Shown one piece after another: positions 16,010-25,653 of a stretch of 50,885 nt of DNA (positions within the stretch are counted from its first letter, which is position 1; each line of letters begins with the position of its first letter). The notes beneath the pieces were generated by a model. That model was not told the DNA's origin. It worked only from the letters and a program-made list of their open reading frames with translations, and ran no database searches. Position numbers and translations under genes: made by a program. Source of the DNA: an uncultured bacterium. Its GTDB lineage: Bacteria; Bacillota_I; Bacilli_A; RFN20; CAG-826. The stretch is taken from the NCBI GenBank assembly GCA_949297275.1, contig CASFQR010000006.1:1-50885 (forward strand), in the 5' to 3' direction.

Positions 16010-17419
16010 ATGGAAAAATTAAAACTTAATTATAAGCGCACCTTAATTATTGGCTTTGCCTTTTTTGGCATTTTGATGTTGTGGCAAATTTATAATACTT
16101 ATTGCCCAGTTATTTTAACGGAATTACTTGTCGAAAAGATGGGTAATGCTGAGCATAATGAAGTGCAGTGGATTGTTGGCATCATTATGGCTGTCGATAA
16201 TATTTTAGCTTTATTCATGCTGCCAATTTTTGGCGCTCTTAGTGATAAAACTAAAACAAAATATGGTAAAAGGATGCCTTATATCTTTATTGGCACAATT
16301 TTATCAGCGATTGCTTTACCACTTATTCCTTTAGCCTTTGCTTATGATTCATTATGGGGCGTTATTATCACAATGCTCCTAGTCTTAGTCTTTATGAATG
16401 CTTATCGTAATCCCGCAGTTGCCTTAATGCCTGATATTACTCCTAAACCCTTAAGGGCAAAGGCGAATGGCGTGATTAATTTAGTAGGTTACATCGGGGC
16501 AATTTTAGCTGGTGGCATTGCCTTATTTATTACCACGAGCAAATATTTTAGAGCGGAACTTGATGATGGCAGCCTTAATCCAAATTATCAAAGTTGGTTA
16601 ATCTATTTACCCTTTATCATCACTAGTGTCTTAATGCTAGTTTCTTTAATTGTCTTAGTTTTAAAAATTAACGAAAACGATTTAGAAAAGAAGATGGCTC
16701 TTGAGATGCAAGAAGGCGAAAAAGCAGCGGAAGTAATTGAAGAAATCCCTGAAGATAGTTCTAAATTAGGCAAAGGCAATTTAAAAAATTTAATTTTAAT
16801 GATTGTTGCTATCTTTTTATGGTTTGCGGCCTTTAATGCGGTGGAAACATTTTGGTCTAATTATTGCACTTATTATATTTCCTTTACTTCTTATTCGATG
16901 GCGACAAATGTCCTAGCTATCGCCTCGATGATCGCCTTTATACCTGCTGGTATGTTAGCGACTAAAATTGGTCGTAAATACACAGTCATTATCGGTTTAG
17001 TGTTATGCATCTTACCAATTGGGGCTTGCTTTATTATGTCACCTTTGATTATTCAAGATAGTGGCATCGTCTCCAACCATACCTATTTAGCGTTCATTTA
17101 TTACATTTTATTTGCAATCGCTGGCATCGGTTGGGCGATGATTAATTGTTGCTCTTATCCGATGGTGGTGGAGCTCGCTAATAAAAATAATATTGGTAAA
17201 TATACTGGAGCCTATTATGCTTCTAGCATGCTCGCGCAGTCTTTAACTCCCATTGCTTTAGGTGCGTTAATGCGTTCACCTTCTTTCCAATATGGGGTAA
17301 TGTTTATTTATTCAACGATTCTTTTTGTCGCGGCGATGGTGGTATTTTTCTTTGTTAAAGAAAATCGCCAAAAGAAAATTACTTACAAAAAAGGTTTGGA
17401 GGCTTTTGATCAAGATTAA
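16010..17419 (+). CDS. MFS glycoside/sugar transporter (SLC45/GPH-like)
   Basis: Membrane transporter of 469 residues with about 12 membrane helices and a central cytosolic loop (residues about 222-258) rich in Glu/Lys. The loop between helices 2 and 3 carries GALSDKTKTKYGKRMPY, the family signature shared by SLC45-type sucrose/maltose carriers and the GPH group. Substrate import with a cation is expected. It starts two bases after galM and is followed two bases later by the next gene. Together with the cytoplasmic GH2 enzyme two genes on, it most likely brings in a small glycoside such as a galactoside, but the exact sugar cannot be read from the sequence. Confidence 0.85.
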   Translation: MEKLKLNYKRTLIIGFAFFGILMLWQIYNTYCPVILTELLVEKMGNAEHNEVQWIVGIIMAVDNILALFMLPIFGALSDKTKTKYGKRMPYIFIGTILSAIALPLIPLAFAYDSLWGVIITMLLVLVFMNAYRNPAVALMPDITPKPLRAKANGVINLVGYIGAILAGGIALFITTSKYFRAELDDGSLNPNYQSWLIYLPFIITSVLMLVSLIVLVLKINENDLEKKMALEMQEGEKAAEVIEEIPEDSSKLGKGNLKNLILMIVAIFLWFAAFNAVETFWSNYCTYYISFTSYSMATNVLAIASMIAFIPAGMLATKIGRKYTVIIGLVLCILPIGACFIMSPLIIQDSGIVSNHTYLAFIYYILFAIAGIGWAMINCCSYPMVVELANKNNIGKYTGAYYASSMLAQSLTPIALGALMRSPSFQYGVMFIYSTILFVAAMVVFFFVKENRQKKITYKKGLEAFDQD

Positions 17420-17421
17420 TT

Positions 17422-18399
17422 ATGCCGGCTATTTTAACCCATTTTGCTTTTGCAAAAGATAATTATATTTTTGAAGAGAGATATCATCCCCTAATCGCCA
17501 TCGGAGCGATGGGGCCTGATACTTATTTCTTTTATGGTTATTCTTTGTATAAACGACCTTTTAAAAAAGAAATTCGCGCCTTTGGCACTTATCTTCATCA
17601 TATCAATGTCGCAAAATTTTATGAAGCCTTATTAGATTACGCGATGCGACAAAAAGAAGATGAACAGAAAATTTATTACGCCTTTATCTATGGTTTATTA
17701 CTCCATTATATTTTAGACAGAAAAGTTCATCCTTATGTCTTTTATAAGACTGGTTTTACCATTAAAGAAGAAGAAAAATTTGCTTATATGTATGGCCATG
17801 TCTATTTTGAAAGCATGATGGACTCTTTAGTTAGTAAAGCCAAAAAGATTAAAATGCAAAACGCGAAAGTGATTAAAAATAAGAAAGAAGACATTTTAAA
17901 GATTTCCAAAATGCTTTATGAGGTAAGCGCCTTAATCTTTAAATTTTCTTATTTAACACCCTTATCTTTTTATCATGCCTATTTAGATATGCGCTTTTTA
18001 GAAAAATTATTTACCTCGCGATTAGGGATTAAGCGCTTTTGTTATCGCCTCTTTTGCTATAAGAGCCAACTTTATCCTCAAACTAATATGAATAAAGTGA
18101 AATATAATGATATCTTAGATGTTTTAAATGATAAAAAAGCGTTATGGCTTGATCCCAGTAGTGGCGCCCCTCATCATGAATCATTTTTTGAATTATATGA
18201 AGAGGCATCTAAGGAGGCTAAAGAGATTCAAGCTTTTATTTATGAATATATTTCAAAGAAGAAAACTAATCGTTTCTTATTTAAGTTTATTAGTGATATC
18301 AATCACGATGGCGAAGTGATTGGGGCTTTAAAAAGATATATGGATTATGTCTATGATAAATTACCCCATCGTCTCATCCCCTTTATCGTCAATAATTAA
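17422..18399 (+). CDS. Zinc-dependent phospholipase C-like protein
   Basis: Cytoplasmic-looking protein of 325 residues in the Zn_dep_PLPC family. The fold's metal-site pattern is visible: N-terminal MPAILTHFAFAKD, GAMGPDTYFF near residues 28-37, a paired His in THLHHIN-like text near 53-55 (YLHHIN) and the HYILDRKVHPY segment near 93-103. No signal peptide is present, unlike secreted clostridial alpha-toxins; intracellular relatives of this type are common in Firmicutes and mostly uncharacterised. It lies inside the sugar operon, two bases from both neighbours. A hydrolase of a phospho-ester is likely; a role in sugar metabolism is not shown. Confidence 0.75.
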   Translation: MPAILTHFAFAKDNYIFEERYHPLIAIGAMGPDTYFFYGYSLYKRPFKKEIRAFGTYLHHINVAKFYEALLDYAMRQKEDEQKIYYAFIYGLLLHYILDRKVHPYVFYKTGFTIKEEEKFAYMYGHVYFESMMDSLVSKAKKIKMQNAKVIKNKKEDILKISKMLYEVSALIFKFSYLTPLSFYHAYLDMRFLEKLFTSRLGIKRFCYRLFCYKSQLYPQTNMNKVKYNDILDVLNDKKALWLDPSSGAPHHESFFELYEEASKEAKEIQAFIYEYISKKKTNRFLFKFISDINHDGEVIGALKRYMDYVYDKLPHRLIPFIVNN

Positions 18400-18401
18400 C
18401 A

Positions 18402-20144
18402 ATGGAAAAAATAGAAAATTTATCGCTTTATCCTCGACCCTCTTTTAGGAGAAATTCTTATTTATCCCTCCATGGCGCTTGGGATTATAAAATTTTAAAA
18501 GACGATGAATTCAAAATATGGGATAAATTAAATTATGATGGTGAGATCTTGGTCCCTTATCCTCTTGGTTCTAGTTATAGCCAAGTAAATAAAATTTTAA
18601 AACCGGATGAAATCTTAATTTATCATAAAAAAATTAACCTTCCAAAAGATTTTATCATACCTAATGGTCATTTAATCATAAATTTTTTCGGGGTTGATCA
18701 AATTGCCATATTATATATAAATGATCATTTTGTCGGAAAACATGAAGGTGGTTACACTCCTTTCAGTTATGATATTTTACCTTTTCTTAATCTAGAAGGT
18801 GATAATGATTTATATCTTTATGTCAAAGATTACACTGATACATCCTATTATGGTCGCGGCAAACAAACTTTAAAACCGCATGGGATTTGGTATCACCCCT
18901 TTAGTGGCATTTATTTACCGGTCTTTTTAGAAGCAACACCATTAGAATATTTATTAAATATTAAAATCACCCCTTTGTTTGATGAAGGGAAAATTGATAT
19001 CTATTTAGAGGCAACGAGTAAAAATATACCAGCCCAAATCCTTTTAGAAGGAGAAGAAATAACTTTACCAATTCAAGAACATTATCAATATCAATTAAAA
19101 AATATCCACCCTTGGTCAATTGCTGATCCCTATCTTTATGATTTTAAAATCAAATATGGTAGTGACGAAATAGCGTCTTATTTTGGCTTCCGTAAAATTG
19201 AAATTAAAGAAGATCATAAGAAGATAAAAAGAATTTATTTAAATAATAACCCCATCTTTTTAAATGGTTTATTAGATCAAGGTTATTTTGCCAATAATTC
19301 GATTACTCCTTTCAAGGAAGAAGAATATCTTCGCGATATTAAAATTGCAAAAGCTTTAGGGTATAACACCTTAAGGAAACATCTTAAAATTGAAAATCCT
19401 CTCTTTTATTATTATTGCGATAAAGAGGGAATGTTAGTCATCCAAGATTTTGTTAATGGTGGTGAGAAATATTCGACCTTTATCACCGTCATCACTGGCT
19501 TTTTAGGTTGGCACTTTAACGATTCTAATTACAGTTTATTTAAGCGGAATAATCCTAAAGGACGCGAGTTATTTAAAGAGGCAATTAAAACAACCCTCAC
19601 TCATTTATATAATCACCCTTCAATTATTATGTACACCATCTTTAATGAAGGCTGGGGACAATTTGATTCTAAATTAATTTATGAATTATGTTTAAAGAAT
19701 GATTCATCGCGCCTTTATGATGTTAATAGTGGTTGGCATGACCAAAAAGTTGGTAAGATAAAATCAATCCATAAATATTTTGTTAAATATCATGAAAAAC
19801 CTGATAAATATCACCGCCTAAAATTCCTCTCTGAATTTGGTGGCTATTCCTTGATTAAAGATAAAGAAAATTTAAATTATCCCGCCTTTGGCTATAAATT
19901 CTATCGTTCCTCCGACGACTTAATTAATGCAATTAGTCGCCTATATTATCACGAAATTATTCCTGCAATTCCTCGCGGTTTAAGTGGGGCAATTTATACC
20001 GAACTTAGCGACGTCGAAGGAGAAGTTAATGGCTTAGTAACTAATTCGCGTGATTGTGTTAAAGTCGATCAAAGCAAAATGCGAAAAATAAATGAAGATT
20101 TGCAAATAGAATTTGTTAAAAACACTATAAATGAAGAAAAATAA
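18402..20144 (+). CDS. Glycoside hydrolase family 2 enzyme, cytoplasmic
   Basis: GH2 enzyme of 580 residues (beta-galactosidase/glucuronidase/mannosidase family). Domains: jelly-roll sugar-binding (about 10-178, with HGAW and GGYTPFSYDI), Ig-like (about 180-268), and TIM barrel (about 270-560). The acid/base is E416 in FNEGWGQF and the nucleophile is E478 in SEFGG. It lacks the large C-terminal domains of LacZ. There is no signal peptide, so it should act on sugar imported by the operon's transporter. With galM in the same operon and galT elsewhere, a beta-galactosidase is the favoured guess, but the TIM-barrel pocket does not let me assign the sugar. It overlaps the first protease gene by 14 bases. 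Confidence 0.88.
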   Translation: MEKIENLSLYPRPSFRRNSYLSLHGAWDYKILKDDEFKIWDKLNYDGEILVPYPLGSSYSQVNKILKPDEILIYHKKINLPKDFIIPNGHLIINFFGVDQIAILYINDHFVGKHEGGYTPFSYDILPFLNLEGDNDLYLYVKDYTDTSYYGRGKQTLKPHGIWYHPFSGIYLPVFLEATPLEYLLNIKITPLFDEGKIDIYLEATSKNIPAQILLEGEEITLPIQEHYQYQLKNIHPWSIADPYLYDFKIKYGSDEIASYFGFRKIEIKEDHKKIKRIYLNNNPIFLNGLLDQGYFANNSITPFKEEEYLRDIKIAKALGYNTLRKHLKIENPLFYYYCDKEGMLVIQDFVNGGEKYSTFITVITGFLGWHFNDSNYSLFKRNNPKGRELFKEAIKTTLTHLYNHPSIIMYTIFNEGWGQFDSKLIYELCLKNDSSRLYDVNSGWHDQKVGKIKSIHKYFVKYHEKPDKYHRLKFLSEFGGYSLIKDKENLNYPAFGYKFYRSSDDLINAISRLYYHEIIPAIPRGLSGAIYTELSDVEGEVNGLVTNSRDCVKVDQSKMRKINEDLQIEFVKNTINEEK

Positions 20145-21411
20145 GTTTTTAAATATTAGTTTTTTATTACCATTAATTATTGGATTTGGTTCTTCTTTTA
20201 TAACCAAAAATGACCATAATTATTTCCCTAACGATATATCAAATATTCCAGAAGAAATTTTAAACGCTAAACTGGAAACGACAACTGTTTCTAGTGCCTC
20301 GCCTTATATTTTATCCCCGCGCGATGAACCATATTTTTCGCGGCAATTACAATTTGAAACTATCGATTATTCTTCAACTTATAATTTAACACGTGGCGAA
20401 GATATTAAAGTGGCGGTGATCGATACCAAACCGCAAATTAATCACCTTGATTTCTTTGATGAAATTGGTAATAGCGTTTTTTCTAATGATAGCGCCTTAA
20501 TTGTTGGAAGTGCGAGTGGGAATGTTTATTATAGCGTAGAGGAATATGGCTTAGATATCATTGCTGAAACAGCGTCTTCTAGTAAGCATGGAACTTCGAC
20601 AATGGGTGTGATTAGCGCCCAAGTGAATGGTGTATTAGGCGCAGGTATCGCCCCGGAATGCGAATTGATTGCCATCGCTTTAGAAAACGCAACGGTTGGT
20701 GAGATGCTCGGCGCTTTTCAATATGCTTATCAATTAGATGTTGATATTATTTCCATCTCGATGCTTGTTTACGAAAATACTTTTACGGATATTAATGGAG
20801 TTGAACATATTGGCGTTAGTGGCATCAAAGATGTCATTACTCCTTATTTAGAAGCATTATATCTTGCTGATATTGCCGTGGTCGCTAGTGCGGGAAACGA
20901 ATCCACTAATCAATTAGCCTATCCTGCTAATAGTGAATATGTTATTAGTGTTGGGGCTTTAGCAACCCGATCTTCTACTAATCTAGCTACTTATTCTAAT
21001 TACGGACATTCTTTCTTAGTCGCACCTGGTACCGTCTATGCTCCAGCGACTTTTTATCCTGAAGTAGGTCAACCACAATATAATCGCTATGGGCAATTTG
21101 AAGGTACATCTTTTTCAGCCCCAATCGTCGCCGGCGCTTTAGCGTTATATAAATCCATAAATTTAGATGCTAGTGTCGACGAATTAAAAAATGCTCTCAA
21201 AGAAAGCGCGGTTGATTTAGGCATAGAAGGCTATGATGAACTCTATGGCTATGGCCGCTTATCAATCGCGAATTTATTAAATTACGAACAACCTTTTGCC
21301 TTGATAAACTATATTTACATTATTATTGGGGCAATTTTATTACTTGCTTTAATTGGTGTAATTATTTTCATCATCGTCTATACTCGTAAACGTAAAATCT
21401 TTGAAAAATAG
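20131..21411 (+). CDS. Membrane-anchored subtilisin-like serine protease 1
   Basis: Peptidase S8 protein of 426 residues. A hydrophobic N-terminus (about 7-23) fits a signal peptide, then a short linker leads directly to the catalytic domain (about 85-375) with D98 (VAVIDTK), H153 (KHGTS), oxyanion N256 (SAGNES) and S327 (GTSFSAP). The first motif reads DTK rather than the usual DTG. A membrane helix at about 393-416 is followed by a basic tail RKRK, so the protease faces outside and is tethered to the membrane. There is no I9-type propeptide. It is the shortest of three consecutive paralogues and lacks the extra C-terminal region of the other two. Substrate unknown. Confidence 0.9.
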   Translation: MKKNKFLNISFLLPLIIGFGSSFITKNDHNYFPNDISNIPEEILNAKLETTTVSSASPYILSPRDEPYFSRQLQFETIDYSSTYNLTRGEDIKVAVIDTKPQINHLDFFDEIGNSVFSNDSALIVGSASGNVYYSVEEYGLDIIAETASSSKHGTSTMGVISAQVNGVLGAGIAPECELIAIALENATVGEMLGAFQYAYQLDVDIISISMLVYENTFTDINGVEHIGVSGIKDVITPYLEALYLADIAVVASAGNESTNQLAYPANSEYVISVGALATRSSTNLATYSNYGHSFLVAPGTVYAPATFYPEVGQPQYNRYGQFEGTSFSAPIVAGALALYKSINLDASVDELKNALKESAVDLGIEGYDELYGYGRLSIANLLNYEQPFALINYIYIIIGAILLLALIGVIIFIIVYTRKRKIFEK

Positions 21412-21420
21412 GAAAAATAT

Positions 21421-23574
21421 ATGTTAAAAATCACTTTATTAATTGGAACATTATTCTCGTTAAATATCGGATTGATTAATCTACCTTTAAAAGAAAATCA
21501 ATTGGAAGGATTCTCTTATCATCGCCAAGTTGAAATTAGTGATGCTTCTTTTATTAAGGCATCAACTTTTGATCAAGATATTATTCCTCCTTATGATTAT
21601 TTAGAAGAAGAATATTCTTATCTTAATGAGCCGTTTTATACTGGGGAAAATAATTATTTATCTTATCTCGATGAGATTAATTTAGGTGATATTCTTAACC
21701 AATATCGCGGGGAAAATGTTAAGGTCGCTGTGCTTGATACTGGTTATAATTATCTCCATGAAGAATTTTCTTATCTAGACGAAAATAACAAGCGACAATC
21801 TTTATTTTCTCCTGATAGCGCACTTATTAACCTCGATTATAATTCTAGTACAGGTGAATATTATTTAGACATTTATCCCGTCAAAGATTATGGTTATGAA
21901 GTCATTATGGAGGATACTAATCCGGAAACTTATAGTGCTAATAATCATGGGACAGCAGTGGCTGGTACCATCTTTTCACAAATTAACGGTGTTGGTGGCT
22001 TTGGGGTCGCTCCAAATGTTGAATTAATAGCGATTAAATTAGGTCACCTTTATCTTGATGAAATTAAATATGCTTTAGAATATCTTCTTGAAATTGGGGA
22101 TGTAGATATTGTTACGATGTCATTAGGCGTTTATGCTGAAAGTTTTACGACGACGATTGATGGTCAAACTTATCAAATAAGTGGCACTAGCGAAGTTCAA
22201 ACATATTTAGCGGATGTCATTAAAAGATGTTATCAAAACGATATCTTTGTTTTAGCTTCCGCCGGAAATGAAAATACCACCCATATTTCTTATCCAGCTG
22301 GAAATGATTATGTTTATAGCGTTGGTGCTTTAGATGATAATGATTTAACGAAACGCGCATCTTATTCTAATTATGGTAATGTTGATATTTACGCTCCTGG
22401 GACAGTAGTTAGTCCAACTGGCTTTTATGATGATCCTAAACTTGATCCAAATTCTTCTTATGGAATAATTTCAGGTACTTCTTTTTCTTGCCCGTTAGTA
22501 GCGGGAATCGCTGCCTTATATAAAGCTAAATATCCTTACGCCAAACCGAATCAAATTGCTGAAGCCATCAATTTAACTGCGACTGATTTAGGTGAAAGTG
22601 GCCATGATGATATTTTTGGTTATGGTCGGATCTCAATTAGCGACTTAATGTCTTTTGTCCCACTAAAACAAGTTACATCCCATAAAAATCTTTTATTAGC
22701 GATTAATAGTGAACCATTGGCATTAGATTTAGAACTTTCACCATCTAACGCGTCTAATCAAGATTTTATTATCATTAATCAAGGTGCTGAAAATGTTTTA
22801 GATTATACGAATAATATTATTAATCCTTTAAATCTTGGTGATTTTGCTTATGAATATCATTATCTAAATCACGCACCTTTAAAAGGCACTGAAAATGACC
22901 CAAGTGATTTCATCATTAAAGTTAGTGGGCAAGTCTTAAATAATTTCGATGATGTTATATTAAGTTCTTTCAACGAAACATTTTTCTTTAATCAAGAACT
23001 TAATATCAATGATTTCTTCTTAATTTATCAAGATGATTATTATGATATCCCCATAGCGAATAATATTTATTTTAATTATGAACGGGCGAATTTTATCCCG
23101 CGTAAAGAAATTATTTTATCTTATTTAGGGCATGAATTTCCTTATTTCTTAAATGTCTCAATCGATGATTTATCTACTGATGATTTCCCCTTAGCGGTCA
23201 ATGCTTATTTAAACTATTTCGATGAAATTACCCATCAAGAATGTCTAAATAATTATGATCATTTTAGCGAAACCCTATGGAATGATTTAAAGATTTTATA
23301 TGAGGAATTAATTAGTAAAAATCCTCAATATAATAATGAAGTAGTGGAAGCGATGAATGATGATCTCTTAGAGCGTTATCGCTTAATTACTAATAAATAT
23401 CAATATGATGATTTTTTAGATTTAAATTTAGAAACATTCTTATTTAATCATCCCTTAGTTGATGAGACGAATAATAATTTATTAATTATTATAACTACTT
23501 TGAGTGTTGGCTTTTTTATCCTCTTAACTTTCTTAACAATTAATCGCCATAAAGGACAACAAAAAAATGATTAA
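21421..23574 (+). CDS. Membrane-anchored subtilisin-like serine protease 2
   Basis: Peptidase S8 protein of 717 residues: signal-like N-terminus (1-22), acidic linker, catalytic domain (about 95-412) with D106 (VAVLDTG), H176 (NNHGTAVAG), N283 (SAGNEN) and S354 (GTSFSCP). A long region of about 180 residues without a recognised fold follows, then a module at about 594-667 (ECLNNYDHFS ... RYRLITNKYQYDDF) that is shared with protease 3, and a membrane helix at about 686-706 with a short charged tail. It begins 9 bases after protease 1 and overlaps protease 3 by 8 bases. All catalytic residues are present, so an active ectoprotease is expected. Confidence 0.9.
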   Translation: MLKITLLIGTLFSLNIGLINLPLKENQLEGFSYHRQVEISDASFIKASTFDQDIIPPYDYLEEEYSYLNEPFYTGENNYLSYLDEINLGDILNQYRGENVKVAVLDTGYNYLHEEFSYLDENNKRQSLFSPDSALINLDYNSSTGEYYLDIYPVKDYGYEVIMEDTNPETYSANNHGTAVAGTIFSQINGVGGFGVAPNVELIAIKLGHLYLDEIKYALEYLLEIGDVDIVTMSLGVYAESFTTTIDGQTYQISGTSEVQTYLADVIKRCYQNDIFVLASAGNENTTHISYPAGNDYVYSVGALDDNDLTKRASYSNYGNVDIYAPGTVVSPTGFYDDPKLDPNSSYGIISGTSFSCPLVAGIAALYKAKYPYAKPNQIAEAINLTATDLGESGHDDIFGYGRISISDLMSFVPLKQVTSHKNLLLAINSEPLALDLELSPSNASNQDFIIINQGAENVLDYTNNIINPLNLGDFAYEYHYLNHAPLKGTENDPSDFIIKVSGQVLNNFDDVILSSFNETFFFNQELNINDFFLIYQDDYYDIPIANNIYFNYERANFIPRKEIILSYLGHEFPYFLNVSIDDLSTDDFPLAVNAYLNYFDEITHQECLNNYDHFSETLWNDLKILYEELISKNPQYNNEVVEAMNDDLLERYRLITNKYQYDDFLDLNLETFLFNHPLVDETNNNLLIIITTLSVGFFILLTFLTINRHKGQQKND

Positions 23575-25519
23575 AACGCTTTTAATATCTATTATTTCTA
23601 TCTTAACTTTTACGAATATAAATGTTTTAAATATTAATAAAAATTTAGAAGAAGAAGTTCTTTATCAATTTAATCATGATATTTTTGCAATGAATGATCC
23701 TTATCAAGAACCATATTATTTAAATAATGCCCAATATCAATATCAACATCTTGATTTAGGTGATAGTTGGTTAACTACTTTAGGTGAAGGAGTTAAGATT
23801 GCCATTATTGATACCGGGATTCGCTATGACCATCATGATTTTATTGATGAAAATGGTCAATCAATTATTTCGCCTGATAGCGCCTCTTTTACGCGAGTAA
23901 ATTCTATCGGTGGTGGTACCCATATTGAAATTAAAACCGTCAAAGAAGATGGTTATGAAATTTTAATGGAAGATACCACTAATACATCTAATAATCATGC
24001 GACTGCGGTGACGGGAACGATTGCCGCTGCTTTAAATAAGGAACTAGGTGTCGGTTTAGCGCCCCAAGCGGAAATTATAAATTTAAAATTAGGTAATTTA
24101 CAGAATCTCGAATTATATGCTGCCTTAGAATATGCTTTAACTTTAGATGTAGATATTATCAATATGTCCTTTTCCCTTTATGAAAGTAATTATCCTGGCA
24201 TTGCTAAATCTTTAAAGCCTTATATTGATGCTTGCGATGAACAAGGGATAGTGATGGTCGCTAGTAGTGGGAATGATGAAACTTATCTCCCTAGTTATCC
24301 AGCCGCTTATGATAATGTGATTGCTGTTGGGGCCTTAAAAGATAATTCTTCAACTGAAATCGCCGAATATTCAAACTTTTCTTATAACGATATTGTAGCG
24401 CCAGGAACCGTCTATGCCCCCTGGATTGATTATAATGGCCCATATACTTTGGATGACTATCATTATATTTCGGGTACTTCGTTTGCTGCTCCTTTAACTG
24501 CCGCTGCGTTAGCCTTATATAAATCAAAATATCCTTCCGCTAATAGTGCTCAAATGAAAGAAGCTCTCCTTAATAGTGCGGTTGATTTAGGTGAAGTAGG
24601 TTATGATTATGATTTTGGTTATGGTCGTTTATCGGTTACTAATTTATTAAATTATCCACCAATTGAAACTGTCTCTTATTACGATGAAATCAAAATTCCT
24701 TTAAATATTCAAACTTATCAAATTAATTTAACGACTTCCCCCGATGATCTGATTTTAAAAAATATTGAATATACTTCTAGTAATGAAGATATCGCTAGTG
24801 TGAACGCGACTGGTTTATTAACTTTAAAGCAATTAGGTGAAACGACGATTAGTTATCGTTCTAAAGTTAATCCTAATATTGAGGGTAGTTTTCTATTAGA
24901 AGTTATTGCTGATAATATCGATTTAGATTTAACTAATACCAAAACACATTATACTTTTGGGGAAAAGGTTACTAACACTGATATCAAATTTTTAGATAAT
25001 TATCTACCTCCTAATTTAACGATTAAAGGTGAGACGAAAAAATTAGGAGCATATCAAATTAAAGTCGTTATTGATGGTTATGAGATTCCTCTAACTATTA
25101 AAGTGACAAATTTAAATGCCTTAGCCTCTAATTTTACTCCCATGGAACAAGCTGAGGCTTATTATCAATATTTTATGACCTTAAGTGGGGAGGAATGTCT
25201 AAATCACTATGATCATTTTTCCTTAGAGATATGGGAAGAATTAAAGAATGAATATAATTACCTCCTTAATAGCAGTAAAGAAGAATTATTATCTTTAGAT
25301 AATTTTGAAACCTTAAATCAAAGATATACCTTAATTGTCAATAAATATCACTACGATGATTTTATTAAAGATGTTTCAACTAATAATGTTTTAAATCCTC
25401 TTACTAATTATTCCAAAGTTATCTTCTTAATCTTTACCTTATCTTTAGGAATAATTGCTATCTTTTTAACTAGTATCTTATATATAATTTTCAAAGCAAA
25501 AAAGCCAAAAAATAAGTAA
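23567..25519 (+). CDS. Membrane-anchored subtilisin-like serine protease 3 with Ig-like domain
   Basis: Peptidase S8 protein of 650 residues: signal-like N-terminus (1-20), catalytic domain (about 65-362) with D82 (IAIIDTG), H144 (NNHATAVTG), N236 (SSGNDE) and S305 (GTSFAAP). The His motif is HAT instead of the common HGT. A BIG2-type Ig-like domain follows (about 375-446, with YTSSNEDIASVNATGLLT), then a small beta-rich domain (about 450-515), the juxtamembrane module shared with protease 2 (about 528-599), a membrane helix (about 617-642) and a Lys-rich tail. It is the last gene of the operon starting at galM. Substrate unknown. Confidence 0.9.
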   Translation: MIKTLLISIISILTFTNINVLNINKNLEEEVLYQFNHDIFAMNDPYQEPYYLNNAQYQYQHLDLGDSWLTTLGEGVKIAIIDTGIRYDHHDFIDENGQSIISPDSASFTRVNSIGGGTHIEIKTVKEDGYEILMEDTTNTSNNHATAVTGTIAAALNKELGVGLAPQAEIINLKLGNLQNLELYAALEYALTLDVDIINMSFSLYESNYPGIAKSLKPYIDACDEQGIVMVASSGNDETYLPSYPAAYDNVIAVGALKDNSSTEIAEYSNFSYNDIVAPGTVYAPWIDYNGPYTLDDYHYISGTSFAAPLTAAALALYKSKYPSANSAQMKEALLNSAVDLGEVGYDYDFGYGRLSVTNLLNYPPIETVSYYDEIKIPLNIQTYQINLTTSPDDLILKNIEYTSSNEDIASVNATGLLTLKQLGETTISYRSKVNPNIEGSFLLEVIADNIDLDLTNTKTHYTFGEKVTNTDIKFLDNYLPPNLTIKGETKKLGAYQIKVVIDGYEIPLTIKVTNLNALASNFTPMEQAEAYYQYFMTLSGEECLNHYDHFSLEIWEELKNEYNYLLNSSKEELLSLDNFETLNQRYTLIVNKYHYDDFIKDVSTNNVLNPLTNYSKVIFLIFTLSLGIIAIFLTSILYIIFKAKKPKNK

Positions 25520-25564
25520 AAAAATGGTCTTTTATATAAATTTTTCACTTATATATTATTTTTA

Positions 25565-25593
25565 TTGAAAGCGCTTACAATTATTACTATAAT
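25565..25593 (+). promoter_or_regulatory. Promoter with overlapping CRE (CcpA-type) site
   Basis: TTGAAA (25565-25570) and TATAAT (25588-25593) are spaced 17 bases. TGAAAGCGCTTACA at 25566-25579 matches the catabolite-responsive element consensus TGWAANCGNTNWCA at every defined position and overlaps the -35, a location that normally gives repression by CcpA or a LacI/MalR-type sugar regulator. It serves the starch-binding surface protein and the short ORF before it. Confidence 0.85.
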
Positions 25594-25653
25594 TATCACA
25601 AGGTTTTTAACCGATTTTATCGTTATGTTTAACAATTAGAAGGAGTACATTTT

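Noticed and set aside
25520-25560. Terminator after the third protease
   Set aside because: Only an imperfect AT-only inverted repeat is present (AAGT..., ...CACTT), too weak to call.
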